From: Thalassobacillus devorans
Lineage (GTDB): Bacteria > Bacillota > Bacilli > Bacillales > Halobacillaceae
Direction of reading: 5' to 3'
Length of the DNA: 64,000 nt
Assembly (NCBI RefSeq): GCF_900176565.1
Contig: NZ_FXEH01000006.1
Span: 1,054,001 to 1,118,000 of the forward strand
The notes under the pieces are model-generated. The model made no database searches. It saw only the letters and a program-made list of their open reading frames with translations, and was not told where the DNA came from. Both the position numbers and the translations under genes were made by a program. Positions 16,122 through 24,986 of the stretch are shown here, one piece after another. The stretch's first letter is position 1. Every line of letters starts with the position of its first letter.

Positions 16122-16131
16122 CAAAGGTTTC

Positions 16132-16170
16132 AAAGGTGATAAGAGGGTGGACCTTTTATCACCTTTTTTA
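16132..16170 (+). terminator. Intrinsic terminator or attenuator between rpsB and tsf
   Basis: AAAGGTGATAA pairs with TTATCACCTTTT around a short GC-containing loop and is followed by a T-run. It probably lowers tsf transcription relative to rpsB or ends a fraction of transcripts. Confidence 0.7.
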
Positions 16171-16301
16171 AAGAGGATGTCCAAAGGCATTAGGACGTAA
16201 CGATGAATATCGAGCTTCCACCCGGAGCCTGACTTCCTTTTTCTTCTTAACTAAATTGATGAAGCATACGTAAATGCTTAAATTCTAAAGGAGGAAATAA
16301 C

Positions 16302-17186
16302 ATGGCTGTAACTGCAAAAATGGTAAAAGAACTGCGTGAAAAAACTGGCGCAGGTATGATGGATTGTAAAAAAGCACTAACGGAAACGGATGGAGATATG
16401 GACAAAGCGATGGAATGGCTTCGCGAAAAAGGTATCTCTAAAGCACAAAAGAAAGCAGACCGTATCGCTGCAGAAGGTTCTGCCCACGTTGAAGTTGATG
16501 GTAATACAGCAGTATTGCTGGAAGTAAACTGTGAAACTGACTTCGTTACTAAAAACGATCAGTTTAAATCTCTTCTTCAAGAGCTTGGAAAGCACCTGCT
16601 TTCTCAAAAGCCTGCCACTGCAGACGAAGCTTTAGAGCAAAAGCTGCACGGTGAAGGAGATACTGTCCAGGAATATATCAACTCCACTATTGCAAAAATT
16701 GGTGAGAAAATCTCGCTTCGCCGTTTCACAATCCTTGATAAAACAGATAACGACGCTTTTGGCGCATATATCCACATGGGTGGTAACATCGGTGTCCTTA
16801 CCCTTCTTGAAGGCAGCACAGATGAAGCTGCAGCTAAAGACGTAGCCATGCACATTGCTGCTGTTAACCCGCGTTACGTTTCTCGTGATGAGGTTTCTGA
16901 AGAGGAAGTAAACAAAGAACGTGAAATGCTTAAGACTCAAGCCTTGAACGAAGGCAAGCCTGAGCATATCGTTGAGAAAATGGTCGAAGGCCGTCTAGGC
17001 AAATTCTTCGAAGAGATCTGCCTGCTTGAACAAAGCTTTGTCAAAGATCCGGATCAAAAAGTTAAACAATTTGTTGAATCCACAAAAGGTTCTGTCAAAG
17101 GTTTCGTACGTTATGCGGTAGGAGAAGGCATGGAAAAACGTGAAGACAACTTTGCTGAAGAAGTCATGAGCCAAGTGAAAAAATAA
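16302..17186 (+). CDS. tsf: Elongation factor Ts
   Basis: A 294-residue EF-Ts, the guanine nucleotide exchange factor of EF-Tu. It starts with a UBA-like domain ([19 protein letters not shown]) and has the signature [14 protein letters not shown] at about residues 75-88. The core and C-terminal domains are full length (293 in B. subtilis). AAAGGAGGAAAT precedes the ATG. Confidence 0.98.
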   Translation: MAVTAKMVKELREKTGAGMMDCKKALTETDGDMDKAMEWLREKGISKAQKKADRIAAEGSAHVEVDGNTAVLLEVNCETDFVTKNDQFKSLLQELGKHLLSQKPATADEALEQKLHGEGDTVQEYINSTIAKIGEKISLRRFTILDKTDNDAFGAYIHMGGNIGVLTLLEGSTDEAAAKDVAMHIAAVNPRYVSRDEVSEEEVNKEREMLKTQALNEGKPEHIVEKMVEGRLGKFFEEICLLEQSFVKDPDQKVKQFVESTKGSVKGFVRYAVGEGMEKREDNFAEEVMSQVKK

Positions 17187-17195
17187 GCATGCCTG

Positions 17196-17232
17196 AAAAA
17201 ATAGGGGACACACGCAGTGTTCCCTATTTTCA
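17196..17232 (+). terminator. Intrinsic terminator after tsf
   Basis: AAAAATAGGGGACAC pairs with GTGTTCCCTATTTT around ACGCA. It closes the rpsB-tsf unit. Confidence 0.75.
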
Positions 17233-17307
17233 AACATGCTACATACCATGTATATTGACAAGAACAAAAGATTATCAAACTGATAAAATAGGTATATGGA
17301 GGTTACT

Positions 17308-18030
17308 ATGACTGCAGCTCGTTACCGTCGAATCGTATTGAAATTAAGTGGTGAAGCCTTAAGTGGAAAACAGGGGTTCGGATTAGATCCTGCTATCATC
17401 CAGTCTGTAGCGAAACAAATTAAGGAAGTTGCCGAACTAGGAGTTGAAATAGCCGTTGTCGTAGGTGGCGGTAACATTTGGCGAGGCAAAGTCGGAAGCG
17501 AAATGGGAATGGACAGAGCGAATGCCGATTATATGGGAATGCTGGCTACGGTCATGAATTCCCTGGCATTGCAGGATAGCCTGGAAAACCACGGTATTCC
17601 TACTCGTGTGCAAACTTCAATTGAAATGCGCCAGGTGGCTGAGCCATACATCCGTAGAAAAGCAATCCGTCACTTGGAAAAGAAGCGTGTTGTCATTTTT
17701 GCTGCCGGTACCGGGAATCCATATTTCTCTACGGATACTACTGCGGCACTGCGCGCTGCAGAAATAGAGGCAGATGTCATTCTAATGGCTAAAAATAATG
17801 TGGATGGCGTTTATAACGCTGACCCTAAATTCAATAAAGATGCTGAGAAATACGATCAGCTATCCTATATGGATGTACTGAACGAAGGACTTGGCGTTAT
17901 GGATTCAACTGCCTCATCCTTATGTATGGACAACGATATTGCTTTATTGGTATTCTCAATAACTGAAGAGGGTAACATTAAAAAAGCAGTTCTGGGTGAA
18001 AATATCGGAACGATTGTTAGGGGGAAATAA
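17308..18030 (+). CDS. pyrH: Uridylate (UMP) kinase PyrH
   Basis: A 240-residue bacterial UMP kinase of the amino-acid-kinase fold, identical in length to the B. subtilis enzyme. It converts UMP to UDP. Motifs: [13 protein letters not shown] at the start, [10 protein letters not shown] (about 53-62), [17 protein letters not shown] (about 134-150) and [13 protein letters not shown]. The ATG at 17308 lies five bases after GGAGG (17298-17302); the in-frame ATG at 17296 overlaps that site and is rejected. frr starts two bases after the stop. Confidence 0.97.
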   Translation: MTAARYRRIVLKLSGEALSGKQGFGLDPAIIQSVAKQIKEVAELGVEIAVVVGGGNIWRGKVGSEMGMDRANADYMGMLATVMNSLALQDSLENHGIPTRVQTSIEMRQVAEPYIRRKAIRHLEKKRVVIFAAGTGNPYFSTDTTAALRAAEIEADVILMAKNNVDGVYNADPKFNKDAEKYDQLSYMDVLNEGLGVMDSTASSLCMDNDIALLVFSITEEGNIKKAVLGENIGTIVRGK

Positions 18031-18031
18031 C

Positions 18032-18589
18032 ATGTCCAACGAAGTAATCAAAGAAACGAATTCTAAAATGGAACAAGCGGTACAGGCGTATTCCCGTCAA
18101 TTGGCAACTGTACGTGCAGGGAGAGCTAATCCTAACCTCTTAGACAGTGTTTATGTCGATTATTACGGTGCTTCTACTCCGTTGAACCAATTAGCACAAG
18201 TATCCGCACCAGAGGCGCGTTTGCTTGTCATCACACCTTATGATAAGTCTGCAATCGCAGATATTGAAAAAGGGATCCAAAAGGCAGACCTTGGACTGTC
18301 TCCTTCCAGTGATGGAAATGTAATTCGCATTAACATTCCAGCATTGACTGAAGAACGTCGTAAAGATCTTGTTAAAGTTGTTGGGAAATATGCAGAAGAA
18401 GCGAAAGTCCAAATTCGTAATATTCGTCGTGACAGTAATGATAAGCTGAAGAAGCTTGAAAAAGACGGCGAACTTACGGAGGATGAATTACGATCTTTCC
18501 AGGACGATGTCCAAAAAGCTACCGATAACCACGTGGCGAAAGTCGACGAACTTTCCAAAAACAAAGAAGCAGAAATCCTGGAAGTATAA
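18032..18589 (+). CDS. frr: Ribosome recycling factor
   Basis: A 185-residue RRF that, with EF-G, splits post-termination ribosomes. The family block [20 protein letters not shown] lies near residues 28-47, and the [13 protein letters not shown] region in the second half. ATG 18032 follows TTAGGGGGAAAT and gives the exact family length; an in-frame upstream start at 17996 lies within pyrH and is rejected. Confidence 0.97.
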   Translation: MSNEVIKETNSKMEQAVQAYSRQLATVRAGRANPNLLDSVYVDYYGASTPLNQLAQVSAPEARLLVITPYDKSAIADIEKGIQKADLGLSPSSDGNVIRINIPALTEERRKDLVKVVGKYAEEAKVQIRNIRRDSNDKLKKLEKDGELTEDELRSFQDDVQKATDNHVAKVDELSKNKEAEILEV

Positions 18590-18654
18590 AGGAAGGGCAA
18601 AGTGTCTATTACATTTAATAGACGCAGGATGTTTATACCTTCCGGTGTTAAAGT

Positions 18655-18692
18655 AAAAAGCCGCGCTGCAATTGGCGCGGCTTTCTATTTTG
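18655..18692 (+). terminator. Intrinsic terminator after frr
   Basis: AAAGCCGCGC and GCGCGGCTTT form a GC-rich stem around TGCAATTG, followed by CTATTTTG. It separates pyrH-frr from the uppS unit. Confidence 0.85.
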
Positions 18693-18783
18693 TCAGTCTG
18701 ACCTTTTGGGTTGAGTGTAAAACTATTAAAAATGTTCCAAGCTTCGTTCCAGCTGTTTACGTAGATTACTCTTATAGAAAGTT

Positions 18784-18835
18784 TTGACGTTATACTTTAT
18801 GTCATTATACGCTTAGGGTAGGATTATAGTATAAT
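18784..18835 (+). promoter_or_regulatory. Probable promoter region for uppS-cdsA-dxr
   Basis: A perfect TATAAT (18830-18835) lies 36 bases before the uppS start, but its best -35 (TTATAC, 18805-18810) is 19 bases away. A second possibility is TTGACG (18784-18789) with TATACG 16 bases on. The region after the frr terminator must contain a promoter; which pair is used is uncertain. Confidence 0.4.
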
Positions 18836-18870
18836 AAATAAGATAAGTATCCTTATTGGAGGATGTCGAA

Positions 18871-19638
18871 ATGCCAATCAAAATTCCATTTACAAAAATT
18901 AAATCAAAGCCTGAAGAACAAACGCCTGATTTAGATTACGATCATTTACCATCTCACGTAGCTATTATCATGGATGGAAATGGAAGATGGGCAAAAAGCA
19001 AAGGTCTTCCAAGAATAGCAGGACATAAAGAGGGCATGAATGTAGTAAAGAAAATTGTCAGGCACGCTTCGAACCTGGGAATTGAAGTGTTGACGCTATA
19101 CGCCTTTTCTACGGAAAACTGGAAGCGTCCGAAGACAGAAGTCGATTTTCTTATGAAATTACCAATGGAATTTTTAAATACATATCTCCCGGAACTGATA
19201 GAGAAAAACGTACGTGTTGAGACTATCGGTGATTTCGAGAGATTGCCTCACCATACAAAGAAAGCTGTTCAGGAAGCGAAGGACCGTACGTCACAAAATA
19301 CAGGCCTGGTGTTGAACTTTGCACTGAATTATGGAAGCCGTTATGAAATGGTGAAAGCTGTCAAACAAGTAGCAGACGAAGTGCGGGATGGGGACCTGGT
19401 TCCTGAGGATATCGATGAGGCCTGTATTTCCGAACGCCTGTATACGGCAAACCTGAAAGAGCCAGACTTACTGATACGTACAAGCGGCGAGCAGCGTCTA
19501 AGCAACTTTCTATTATGGCAACTAGCGTATAGTGAGTTTTGGTTCACAGATGTATACTGGCCTGATTTTGATGAAACATATTTTGAAAAAGCGCTGTACG
19601 ACTATCAGAATAGAAAACGTCGCTATGGCGGGATATAA
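18871..19638 (+). CDS. uppS: Undecaprenyl pyrophosphate synthase (cis-prenyltransferase)
   Basis: A 255-residue cis-prenyltransferase making the C55 lipid carrier for peptidoglycan and teichoic acid. The catalytic P-loop MDGNGRWAKSKGLPRIAGH starts at about residue 34, with Asp35 catalytic. LTLYAFSTENWKRP and the C-terminal PDLLIRTSGEQRLSNFLLWQ motif are intact. ATG 18871 follows GGAGG (18858-18862) by eight bases; the in-frame TTG at 18856 overlaps that site and is rejected. Confidence 0.97.
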   Translation: MPIKIPFTKIKSKPEEQTPDLDYDHLPSHVAIIMDGNGRWAKSKGLPRIAGHKEGMNVVKKIVRHASNLGIEVLTLYAFSTENWKRPKTEVDFLMKLPMEFLNTYLPELIEKNVRVETIGDFERLPHHTKKAVQEAKDRTSQNTGLVLNFALNYGSRYEMVKAVKQVADEVRDGDLVPEDIDEACISERLYTANLKEPDLLIRTSGEQRLSNFLLWQLAYSEFWFTDVYWPDFDETYFEKALYDYQNRKRRYGGI

Positions 19639-19652
19639 GGTGTTGAAGTAGC

Positions 19653-20444
19653 ATGAAACAAAGAACGATTACAGCAATTGTCGGAGCACTTATATTTCTC
19701 CCTTTAATCATTCTGGGAGGGTGGCCATTTAAAATATTCGTCTATTTGATAGCTAGTATAGGAATATTGGAATTGATCCGAATGAAAAAGATTTCCCGAT
19801 ATTCCATTCCTTCTATACTGACGCTTTTGTTAATGTGGGCATTAATGTTTCCTTTCGGTCAAATATTCGGTATCGAAGAAGATGTCGTAACTAAATCTGA
19901 ACTTACATTAGTTGCGGTATTATTGTTACTTAGCTATACCGTCTTAGTAAAAAACCGGTTCACTTTTGATGATGCAGGCTTTCTTCTGATTTCTGCCATC
20001 TATGTAGGAATGGGCTTCCATTACTTAATGGAAACACGGGATAGTGGTCTGGAGTATATCTTTTACGCTTTATTTGTCATTTGGGCAACGGATACAGGGG
20101 CATACTTGTTCGGACGCTCTTTCGGCAAGCATAAGCTGTGGCCGAAGATCAGCCCCAAAAAGACAGTGGAAGGTGCAGTCGGTGGCATTGTACTGGCCTG
20201 TATTGTAGCGCTCGCCTTTCAGCTTTTCTATCCGGTACACTCATCTACCATCCTTGTGTTGATTGTAACCGTAGTTGTATCTTTTTTTGGCCAGATTGGA
20301 GATCTTGTCGAATCTGCCTTTAAACGTCACTATGCAGTAAAAGACTCTGGCAGTATTCTTCCAGGTCACGGTGGTGTACTCGACCGGTTTGATAGTTTAA
20401 TTTTCATTTTACCTGTATTACATTTCATAAATTTCATTTCATAG
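19653..20444 (+). CDS. cdsA: Phosphatidate cytidylyltransferase
   Basis: A 263-residue polytopic membrane enzyme making CDP-diacylglycerol from phosphatidic acid and CTP. About seven or eight hydrophobic segments precede the CdsA signature SAFKRHYAVKDSGSILPGHG followed by GVLDRFDSL near the C-terminus. Its product feeds the PgsA enzyme encoded at 62524. It starts 14 bases after uppS, indicating one operon. Confidence 0.96.
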   Translation: MKQRTITAIVGALIFLPLIILGGWPFKIFVYLIASIGILELIRMKKISRYSIPSILTLLLMWALMFPFGQIFGIEEDVVTKSELTLVAVLLLLSYTVLVKNRFTFDDAGFLLISAIYVGMGFHYLMETRDSGLEYIFYALFVIWATDTGAYLFGRSFGKHKLWPKISPKKTVEGAVGGIVLACIVALAFQLFYPVHSSTILVLIVTVVVSFFGQIGDLVESAFKRHYAVKDSGSILPGHGGVLDRFDSLIFILPVLHFINFIS

Positions 20445-20474
20445 CATTCAATAGAAGTGGGAGAGATTTATCAT

Positions 20475-21620
20475 ATGAAGCAAATTACGTTGCTCGGGGC
20501 CACTGGATCCATTGGCATCCAGACGCTGGAAGTCATTCGGCTGCATCCTGATCATTTCTCGGTCTATGCGCTTGCTTTTGGCAAAAATATTGAAAAAGCA
20601 TTACCGCTGATCAAAGAATTTTCACCAAAAGTAGTCGTCGTCCAGGATAAAACGATTAAAGAACAAGTGGAAAGTGAATTCCCTGCTATCCAAGTATTAC
20701 TGGGAACGGAAGGTATGATTGCAGCAAGCACAGCAGCTGATGTGGATGTGCTGGTCAATGCTGTCATGGGCAGTGTAGGTCTTCCGGCAACCCTTGCGGC
20801 AATTGAAGCGCAGAAAGTCATTGCCATTGCTAATAAAGAAACGCTTGTAACAGCAGGCCATCTGGTAATGGAAGCAGCTAATAGATATAACGTGGATCTT
20901 TTACCAGTGGACAGTGAGCATTCTGCAATTTTTCAAAGCTTGAATGGGGAAAGACCGGATACGATTGAACGTCTGGTTTTGACAGCTTCCGGTGGAAGTT
21001 TCAGGGACAAGACAAGGGAAGAACTGAAAGGTGTTACGGTAGAAGATGCCTTGAATCACCCGAACTGGAGCATGGGAGCCAAGATTACGATTGATTCCGC
21101 TTCGATGATGAATAAAGGATTGGAAGTAATTGAAGCGCACTGGCTCTTTGATATACCTTACGAACAGATTGATGTTATACTTCATAGAGAGAGTGTCATT
21201 CATTCCATGGTTGAATACAAGGATAGAAGTGTCATTGCACAATTAGGTACACCAGACATGAAAGTTCCGATTCAATATGCACTCACTTACCCGGACCGTC
21301 TTGATTTATCCATGACCAAACGGTTAAACTTAGAAGAAATTGCAACCTTGCACTTTCAGCCGATGGATTATGAACGTTTTCGCTGTTTGAAGTTAGCATT
21401 TCAGGCAGGAAAAGAAGGTGGGTCGATGACTACCGTTCTAAATGCCGCCAATGAGCAGGCTGTTGAACTATTCCTGAAAGGGAAAATCTCGTTTCTGGAT
21501 ATAGAGACCTTGATTGAACAAGCTTTAGAAAGCCACCAGACCATTGACAAGCCTGATTTAGACACGATTCTAGCGATTGATCAGGAAACAAGAAGCCAGG
21601 TGTGCTCGTATTTAAAATAA
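20475..21620 (+). CDS. dxr: 1-deoxy-D-xylulose 5-phosphate reductoisomerase
   Basis: A 381-residue Dxr (383 in B. subtilis), the committed enzyme of the MEP isoprenoid pathway that supplies UppS. It has the NADPH-binding start [17 protein letters not shown], the metal/substrate region [12 protein letters not shown] (about 146-157) and [22 protein letters not shown] (about 203-224). ATG 20475 is placed nine bases after GGGAGAG; an in-frame GTG at 20457 overlaps that site. Confidence 0.97.
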   Translation: MKQITLLGATGSIGIQTLEVIRLHPDHFSVYALAFGKNIEKALPLIKEFSPKVVVVQDKTIKEQVESEFPAIQVLLGTEGMIAASTAADVDVLVNAVMGSVGLPATLAAIEAQKVIAIANKETLVTAGHLVMEAANRYNVDLLPVDSEHSAIFQSLNGERPDTIERLVLTASGGSFRDKTREELKGVTVEDALNHPNWSMGAKITIDSASMMNKGLEVIEAHWLFDIPYEQIDVILHRESVIHSMVEYKDRSVIAQLGTPDMKVPIQYALTYPDRLDLSMTKRLNLEEIATLHFQPMDYERFRCLKLAFQAGKEGGSMTTVLNAANEQAVELFLKGKISFLDIETLIEQALESHQTIDKPDLDTILAIDQETRSQVCSYLK

Positions 21621-21624
21621 AACC

Positions 21625-21706
21625 CTGTTAAATGTTGTTGTTGATAGTTTCAGTCTTTCCTGTGTCTGAGTTTGACTTGGTAACTATCAATAGAAAGATT
21701 TAACAG
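21625..21706 (+). promoter_or_regulatory. Large nested hairpin in the rseP leader
   Basis: CTGTTAAAT (21625-21633) pairs perfectly with ATTTAACAG (21698-21706), and inside it TTGATAGTT (21641-21649) pairs perfectly with AACTATCAA (21682-21690). The loop can also pair CAG/CTG. There is no T-run after it, so it is not a typical terminator. It nearly fills the 111-base dxr-rseP gap and ends just before the rseP ribosome binding site. Function unknown. Confidence 0.5.
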
Positions 21707-21731
21707 CGATGAAAAAGGAAGGTGCTTCTTT

Positions 21732-22988
21732 TTGACGACTGTTATTGCTTTTATACTCATGTTCGGTGTTCTTGTATTTGTGCATGAGTGGGGCCATCTG
21801 ATCTTTGCCAAGAGGGCAGGGATGCTTGCAAGGGAATTCGCGATCGGCTTCGGTCCGAAAATATTTGCCTTCACGCGAAATGAAACGCTATATACCATTC
21901 GTCTGCTCCCTGTCGGCGGTTATGTAAGAGTCGCAGGAGAAGACCCGGAAATCATCGAATTGAAAGCAGGACATCACGTTGGTTTGGAATTCAATGATCA
22001 AGGCAAAGTCAATAAGATCATTGTCAATAACAAATCCAAACATCCAAACGCGCGTGTGATCGAAGTGGAAAAAGCGGACCTCGACCACCGCCTGGTTATC
22101 GAAGGATATGAAATTGATGAAGATGAAAAGCTGTTTTTTGAAGTAGATCCTAAAGCCTTCTTTGTAATGGATGAGAAGGAAACACAAATTGCCCCATATA
22201 ATCGGCAATTCGCATCCAAAACGGTAGGTCAGCGTGCCATGCAGCTGTTTGCTGGTCCGATGATGAACTTTGTCTTAGCGATTATCATCTTTTTCATCCT
22301 CGGTTTCATCCAGGGGGTTCCGGTAAACGAAGCACAAATCGGAAATATCGTCGAGGATACACCTGCGGAGCAGGCAGGTTTGCAACAAGGGGATAAGATT
22401 GTCGCCATTGAAGGCCAGCAGGTAGCAACCTGGGATGAGTTTACTGAAATTGTGAGAAACAACCCGGATACAGAGATGGATTTTACTGTAATAAGGAATG
22501 GACAAGAGCAGGAATTTTCCGTTACACCGGCAGCAATTGAACAACAGGATGTTAAAATAGGGCAAATTGGTGTTGAAAGGGCCTTTGAGGATTCCTTCCT
22601 GAAAACGATCCAATTTGGTTTCACACAAACCTATGATTGGACGGTGCTGATTCTCACCAATTTAGGGAAGCTGGTAACCGGCCAGTTTTCACTGGATATG
22701 CTGTCTGGGCCTGTGGGCATTTATGATGCCACAGACAAAGTTGTGCAGACCGGTATCATCAATTACCTGATGTGGTCGGCAATATTAAGCATTAATCTTG
22801 GTATCGTCAATCTGCTGCCATTGCCAGCACTTGATGGTGGACGGCTTTTATTCGTGGGAGTTGAAGCAATTAGAGGAAAGCCGATTGATCCACAGAAAGA
22901 AGGCGTGGTGCACTTTATTGGTTTTGCACTGCTAATGCTATTGATGCTGGTAGTAACCTGGAATGATATTCAACGCCTATTCCTCTGA
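21732..22988 (+). CDS. rseP: Site-2 intramembrane zinc metalloprotease RseP/RasP
   Basis: A 418-residue site-2 protease (RasP/YluC in B. subtilis) that cleaves anti-sigma factors such as RsiW and signal-peptide remnants in the membrane. The zinc motif HEWGH (His18, Glu19, His22) is in the first helix and the third ligand is in PLPALDGGRLLF (about residue 365). A PDZ domain lies between (about 200-270, IGNIVEDTPAEQAGLQQGDKI). The start is a TTG at 21732 behind AAGGAAGGTG; no ATG fits. It lies in the usual dxr-rseP-proS order. Confidence 0.94.
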   Translation: MTTVIAFILMFGVLVFVHEWGHLIFAKRAGMLAREFAIGFGPKIFAFTRNETLYTIRLLPVGGYVRVAGEDPEIIELKAGHHVGLEFNDQGKVNKIIVNNKSKHPNARVIEVEKADLDHRLVIEGYEIDEDEKLFFEVDPKAFFVMDEKETQIAPYNRQFASKTVGQRAMQLFAGPMMNFVLAIIIFFILGFIQGVPVNEAQIGNIVEDTPAEQAGLQQGDKIVAIEGQQVATWDEFTEIVRNNPDTEMDFTVIRNGQEQEFSVTPAAIEQQDVKIGQIGVERAFEDSFLKTIQFGFTQTYDWTVLILTNLGKLVTGQFSLDMLSGPVGIYDATDKVVQTGIINYLMWSAILSINLGIVNLLPLPALDGGRLLFVGVEAIRGKPIDPQKEGVVHFIGFALLMLLMLVVTWNDIQRLFL

Positions 22989-23058
22989 TAACTGATCTTC
23001 TGTTACAATAGAAAGAGGAAAGCAGGTTTTATCAGTAACGAAACGAATGCAAAGTCTG

Positions 23059-23099
23059 CTGGAAGTGGAGGGTTTACTACCCTTTACTTCCAGTTTTCT
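23059..23099 (+). terminator. Intrinsic terminator between rseP and proS
   Basis: CTGGAAGT pairs with ACTTCCAG, with an inner GGGT/ACCC stem, followed by TTTTCTAT. It probably reduces read-through into proS. No T-box motif accompanies it. Confidence 0.7.
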
Positions 23100-23130
23100 A
23101 TCACGTAGTAATGAATAGGGGTGTTTTATT

Positions 23131-24834
23131 ATGAGGCAAAGTGAAATGTTATTACCGACTTTACGTGAAACCCCAGCCGATGCTGAAATAAAAAGCCACC
23201 AGCTTTTAGTCAGGGCAGGCTATATTCGCCAGATTGCATCTGGTGTGTACAGTTTCTTACCGATCGGTCGCAGAGTGTTGCGTAAAGTAGAAGATATCGT
23301 CAGAGATGAAATGGAAAAAGCGGGAGCTCATGAGATGCTTATGGCTGCTTTACAGCCAGCTGAACTGTGGAAAGAAACGGGTCGCTGGGATACATTCGGT
23401 CCAGAGCTGATGCGCCTTCACGATCGTCATGAACGGGAATTCGCACTAGGTGCAACTCATGAGGAAGTAATTACAAGCATTGTCCGTGATGAAGTGAAAA
23501 GCTATAAAAAGCTGCCACTTACTGTTTATCAAATTCAAAATAAATTCCGTGATGAAAAGCGTCCGCGTTTTGGATTACTCCGGGGCCGCGAGTTTTTAAT
23601 GAAAGATGCCTATTCTTTCCATGATTCTTTCGAAAGCCTTGATGGTACATATCAAAGATTATTCGATGCTTATTCCAACATTTTTCGTCGCTGTGGTTTG
23701 AATTTTCGGGCGGTAATAGCAGACTCAGGTGCAATGGGCGGTAAAGACACCCATGAATTCATGGTGTTGTCAGAAGTCGGTGAAGATACAATCGCATATT
23801 CGGATACTTCCCGCTATGCCGCAAACATAGAAATGGCACCTGTCATCACCGAGTATGAAAAGTCGAATGAAACTCCGAAAGAGATGGAGAAAGTAGCCAC
23901 TCCTGACCAGAAGACGATGCAGCAAGTTGCTGATTATCTCGGCCATGGATTGAATCAGGGCTTGAAATCGATCATGTTCAAAGTGGACGACCGGTTTGTT
24001 ATGGTCGTTACCCGCGGAGACCATGAAGTAAATGATGTAAAGCTGAAAAACCTGTATGATGCCAGTCTGATTGATCTTGCTTCCGAAGAGGATACAAGAA
24101 AGCTGATGGGCGCAGGGTTCGGCTCCCTCGGTCCTGTAGATGTACCGGAGGAAGTAGAAGTGGTTGCTGACTTTGCGGTTGAAGCGATGGTCAATACGAC
24201 CTGTGGAGCTAATGAAGAAGGATACCACTATGTCAATGTGACACCGGGTAAAGATTTCTCTATCGATAAATATGCTGACTTGCGTTTTATTAAAGAAGGC
24301 GACCCTTCGCCAGATGGAGAAGGCAAAATCAAGTTTGCCCGAGGTATTGAAGTAGGACATGTCTTCAAATTGGGTAAGTTCTACGCCGAGAAAATGGATG
24401 CTTCCTACCTGAATGACCAGGGGAAAGCGAACACGATGATCATGGGATGTTATGGCATCGGAGTATCTCGTACGCTGGCATCGATCGTGGAGCAGTATCA
24501 TGACGAAGATGGAATCACATGGCCGGCAAATGTTGCTCCTTACCAGGTTCATTTATTGACATTGAACCCTAAAAAAGAAGAGCAGTCGGTACTCGGAGAA
24601 GAATTATACCAAAAGCTTCAGGCTCAGGGAATTGAAGTTTTATATGATGATCGGAAAGAACGTCCAGGTGTCAAATTTGCAGACAGCGACTTGATCGGTA
24701 TCCCGCTCCGGATAACAGTCGGAAAGCGTGCTGGTGAAGGCATTGTAGAGTTCAAGGAACGTGCGACAAAAGAGCAGCTCGAACTTGAAACCGACCAGGT
24801 CATCGATCAAGTAAAAACATTCCTTGGCAAATAG
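23131..24834 (+). CDS. proS: Prolyl-tRNA synthetase (bacterial type)
   Basis: A 567-residue class II synthetase. Motif 1 ([23 protein letters not shown]), motif 2 ([26 protein letters not shown]) and motif 3 ([17 protein letters not shown], about residues 438-454) are present. The long insertion between motifs 2 and 3 is the YbaK-like editing domain that clears misacylated alanine. The C-terminal anticodon domain ends the protein. AGGGGTG precedes the ATG. Confidence 0.97.
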   Translation: MRQSEMLLPTLRETPADAEIKSHQLLVRAGYIRQIASGVYSFLPIGRRVLRKVEDIVRDEMEKAGAHEMLMAALQPAELWKETGRWDTFGPELMRLHDRHEREFALGATHEEVITSIVRDEVKSYKKLPLTVYQIQNKFRDEKRPRFGLLRGREFLMKDAYSFHDSFESLDGTYQRLFDAYSNIFRRCGLNFRAVIADSGAMGGKDTHEFMVLSEVGEDTIAYSDTSRYAANIEMAPVITEYEKSNETPKEMEKVATPDQKTMQQVADYLGHGLNQGLKSIMFKVDDRFVMVVTRGDHEVNDVKLKNLYDASLIDLASEEDTRKLMGAGFGSLGPVDVPEEVEVVADFAVEAMVNTTCGANEEGYHYVNVTPGKDFSIDKYADLRFIKEGDPSPDGEGKIKFARGIEVGHVFKLGKFYAEKMDASYLNDQGKANTMIMGCYGIGVSRTLASIVEQYHDEDGITWPANVAPYQVHLLTLNPKKEEQSVLGEELYQKLQAQGIEVLYDDRKERPGVKFADSDLIGIPLRITVGKRAGEGIVEFKERATKEQLELETDQVIDQVKTFLGK

Positions 24835-24861
24835 GAAAAGAATTTCATCTTGATTAAGTGG

Positions 24862-24903
24862 ATATACCCTTGCTACATTTATTATGCGAGGGTATATTTT
24901 ATT
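24862..24903 (+). terminator. Intrinsic terminator after proS
   Basis: ATATACCCTTGC pairs imperfectly with GCGAGGGTATAT around an AT-rich loop, followed by TTTTATT. It separates the proS transcript from polC. Confidence 0.65.
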
Positions 24904-24986
24904 GCACGGAATGAAAATCAATTGGATTAATTTAGAAAAGCGGCATTCAGTTTGTAAAGGCTGCAGATACACTGGGAGGAATCATC

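Noticed and set aside
17255-17289. Promoter for pyrH from a perfect TTGACA
   Set aside because: No -10 lies 16-18 bases downstream; TAAAAT is 23 bases away. A promoter is likely in the gap but this pair cannot be supported.
22989-23130. T-box leader for proS
   Set aside because: The gap is only about 140 bases and lacks the conserved T-box sequence; it holds a simple terminator hairpin.
23770-24552. Long antisense open frame (about 260 codons) opposite proS
   Set aside because: It mirrors the codon pattern of proS, has no ribosome binding site or recognisable domain, and the proS frame is certain.
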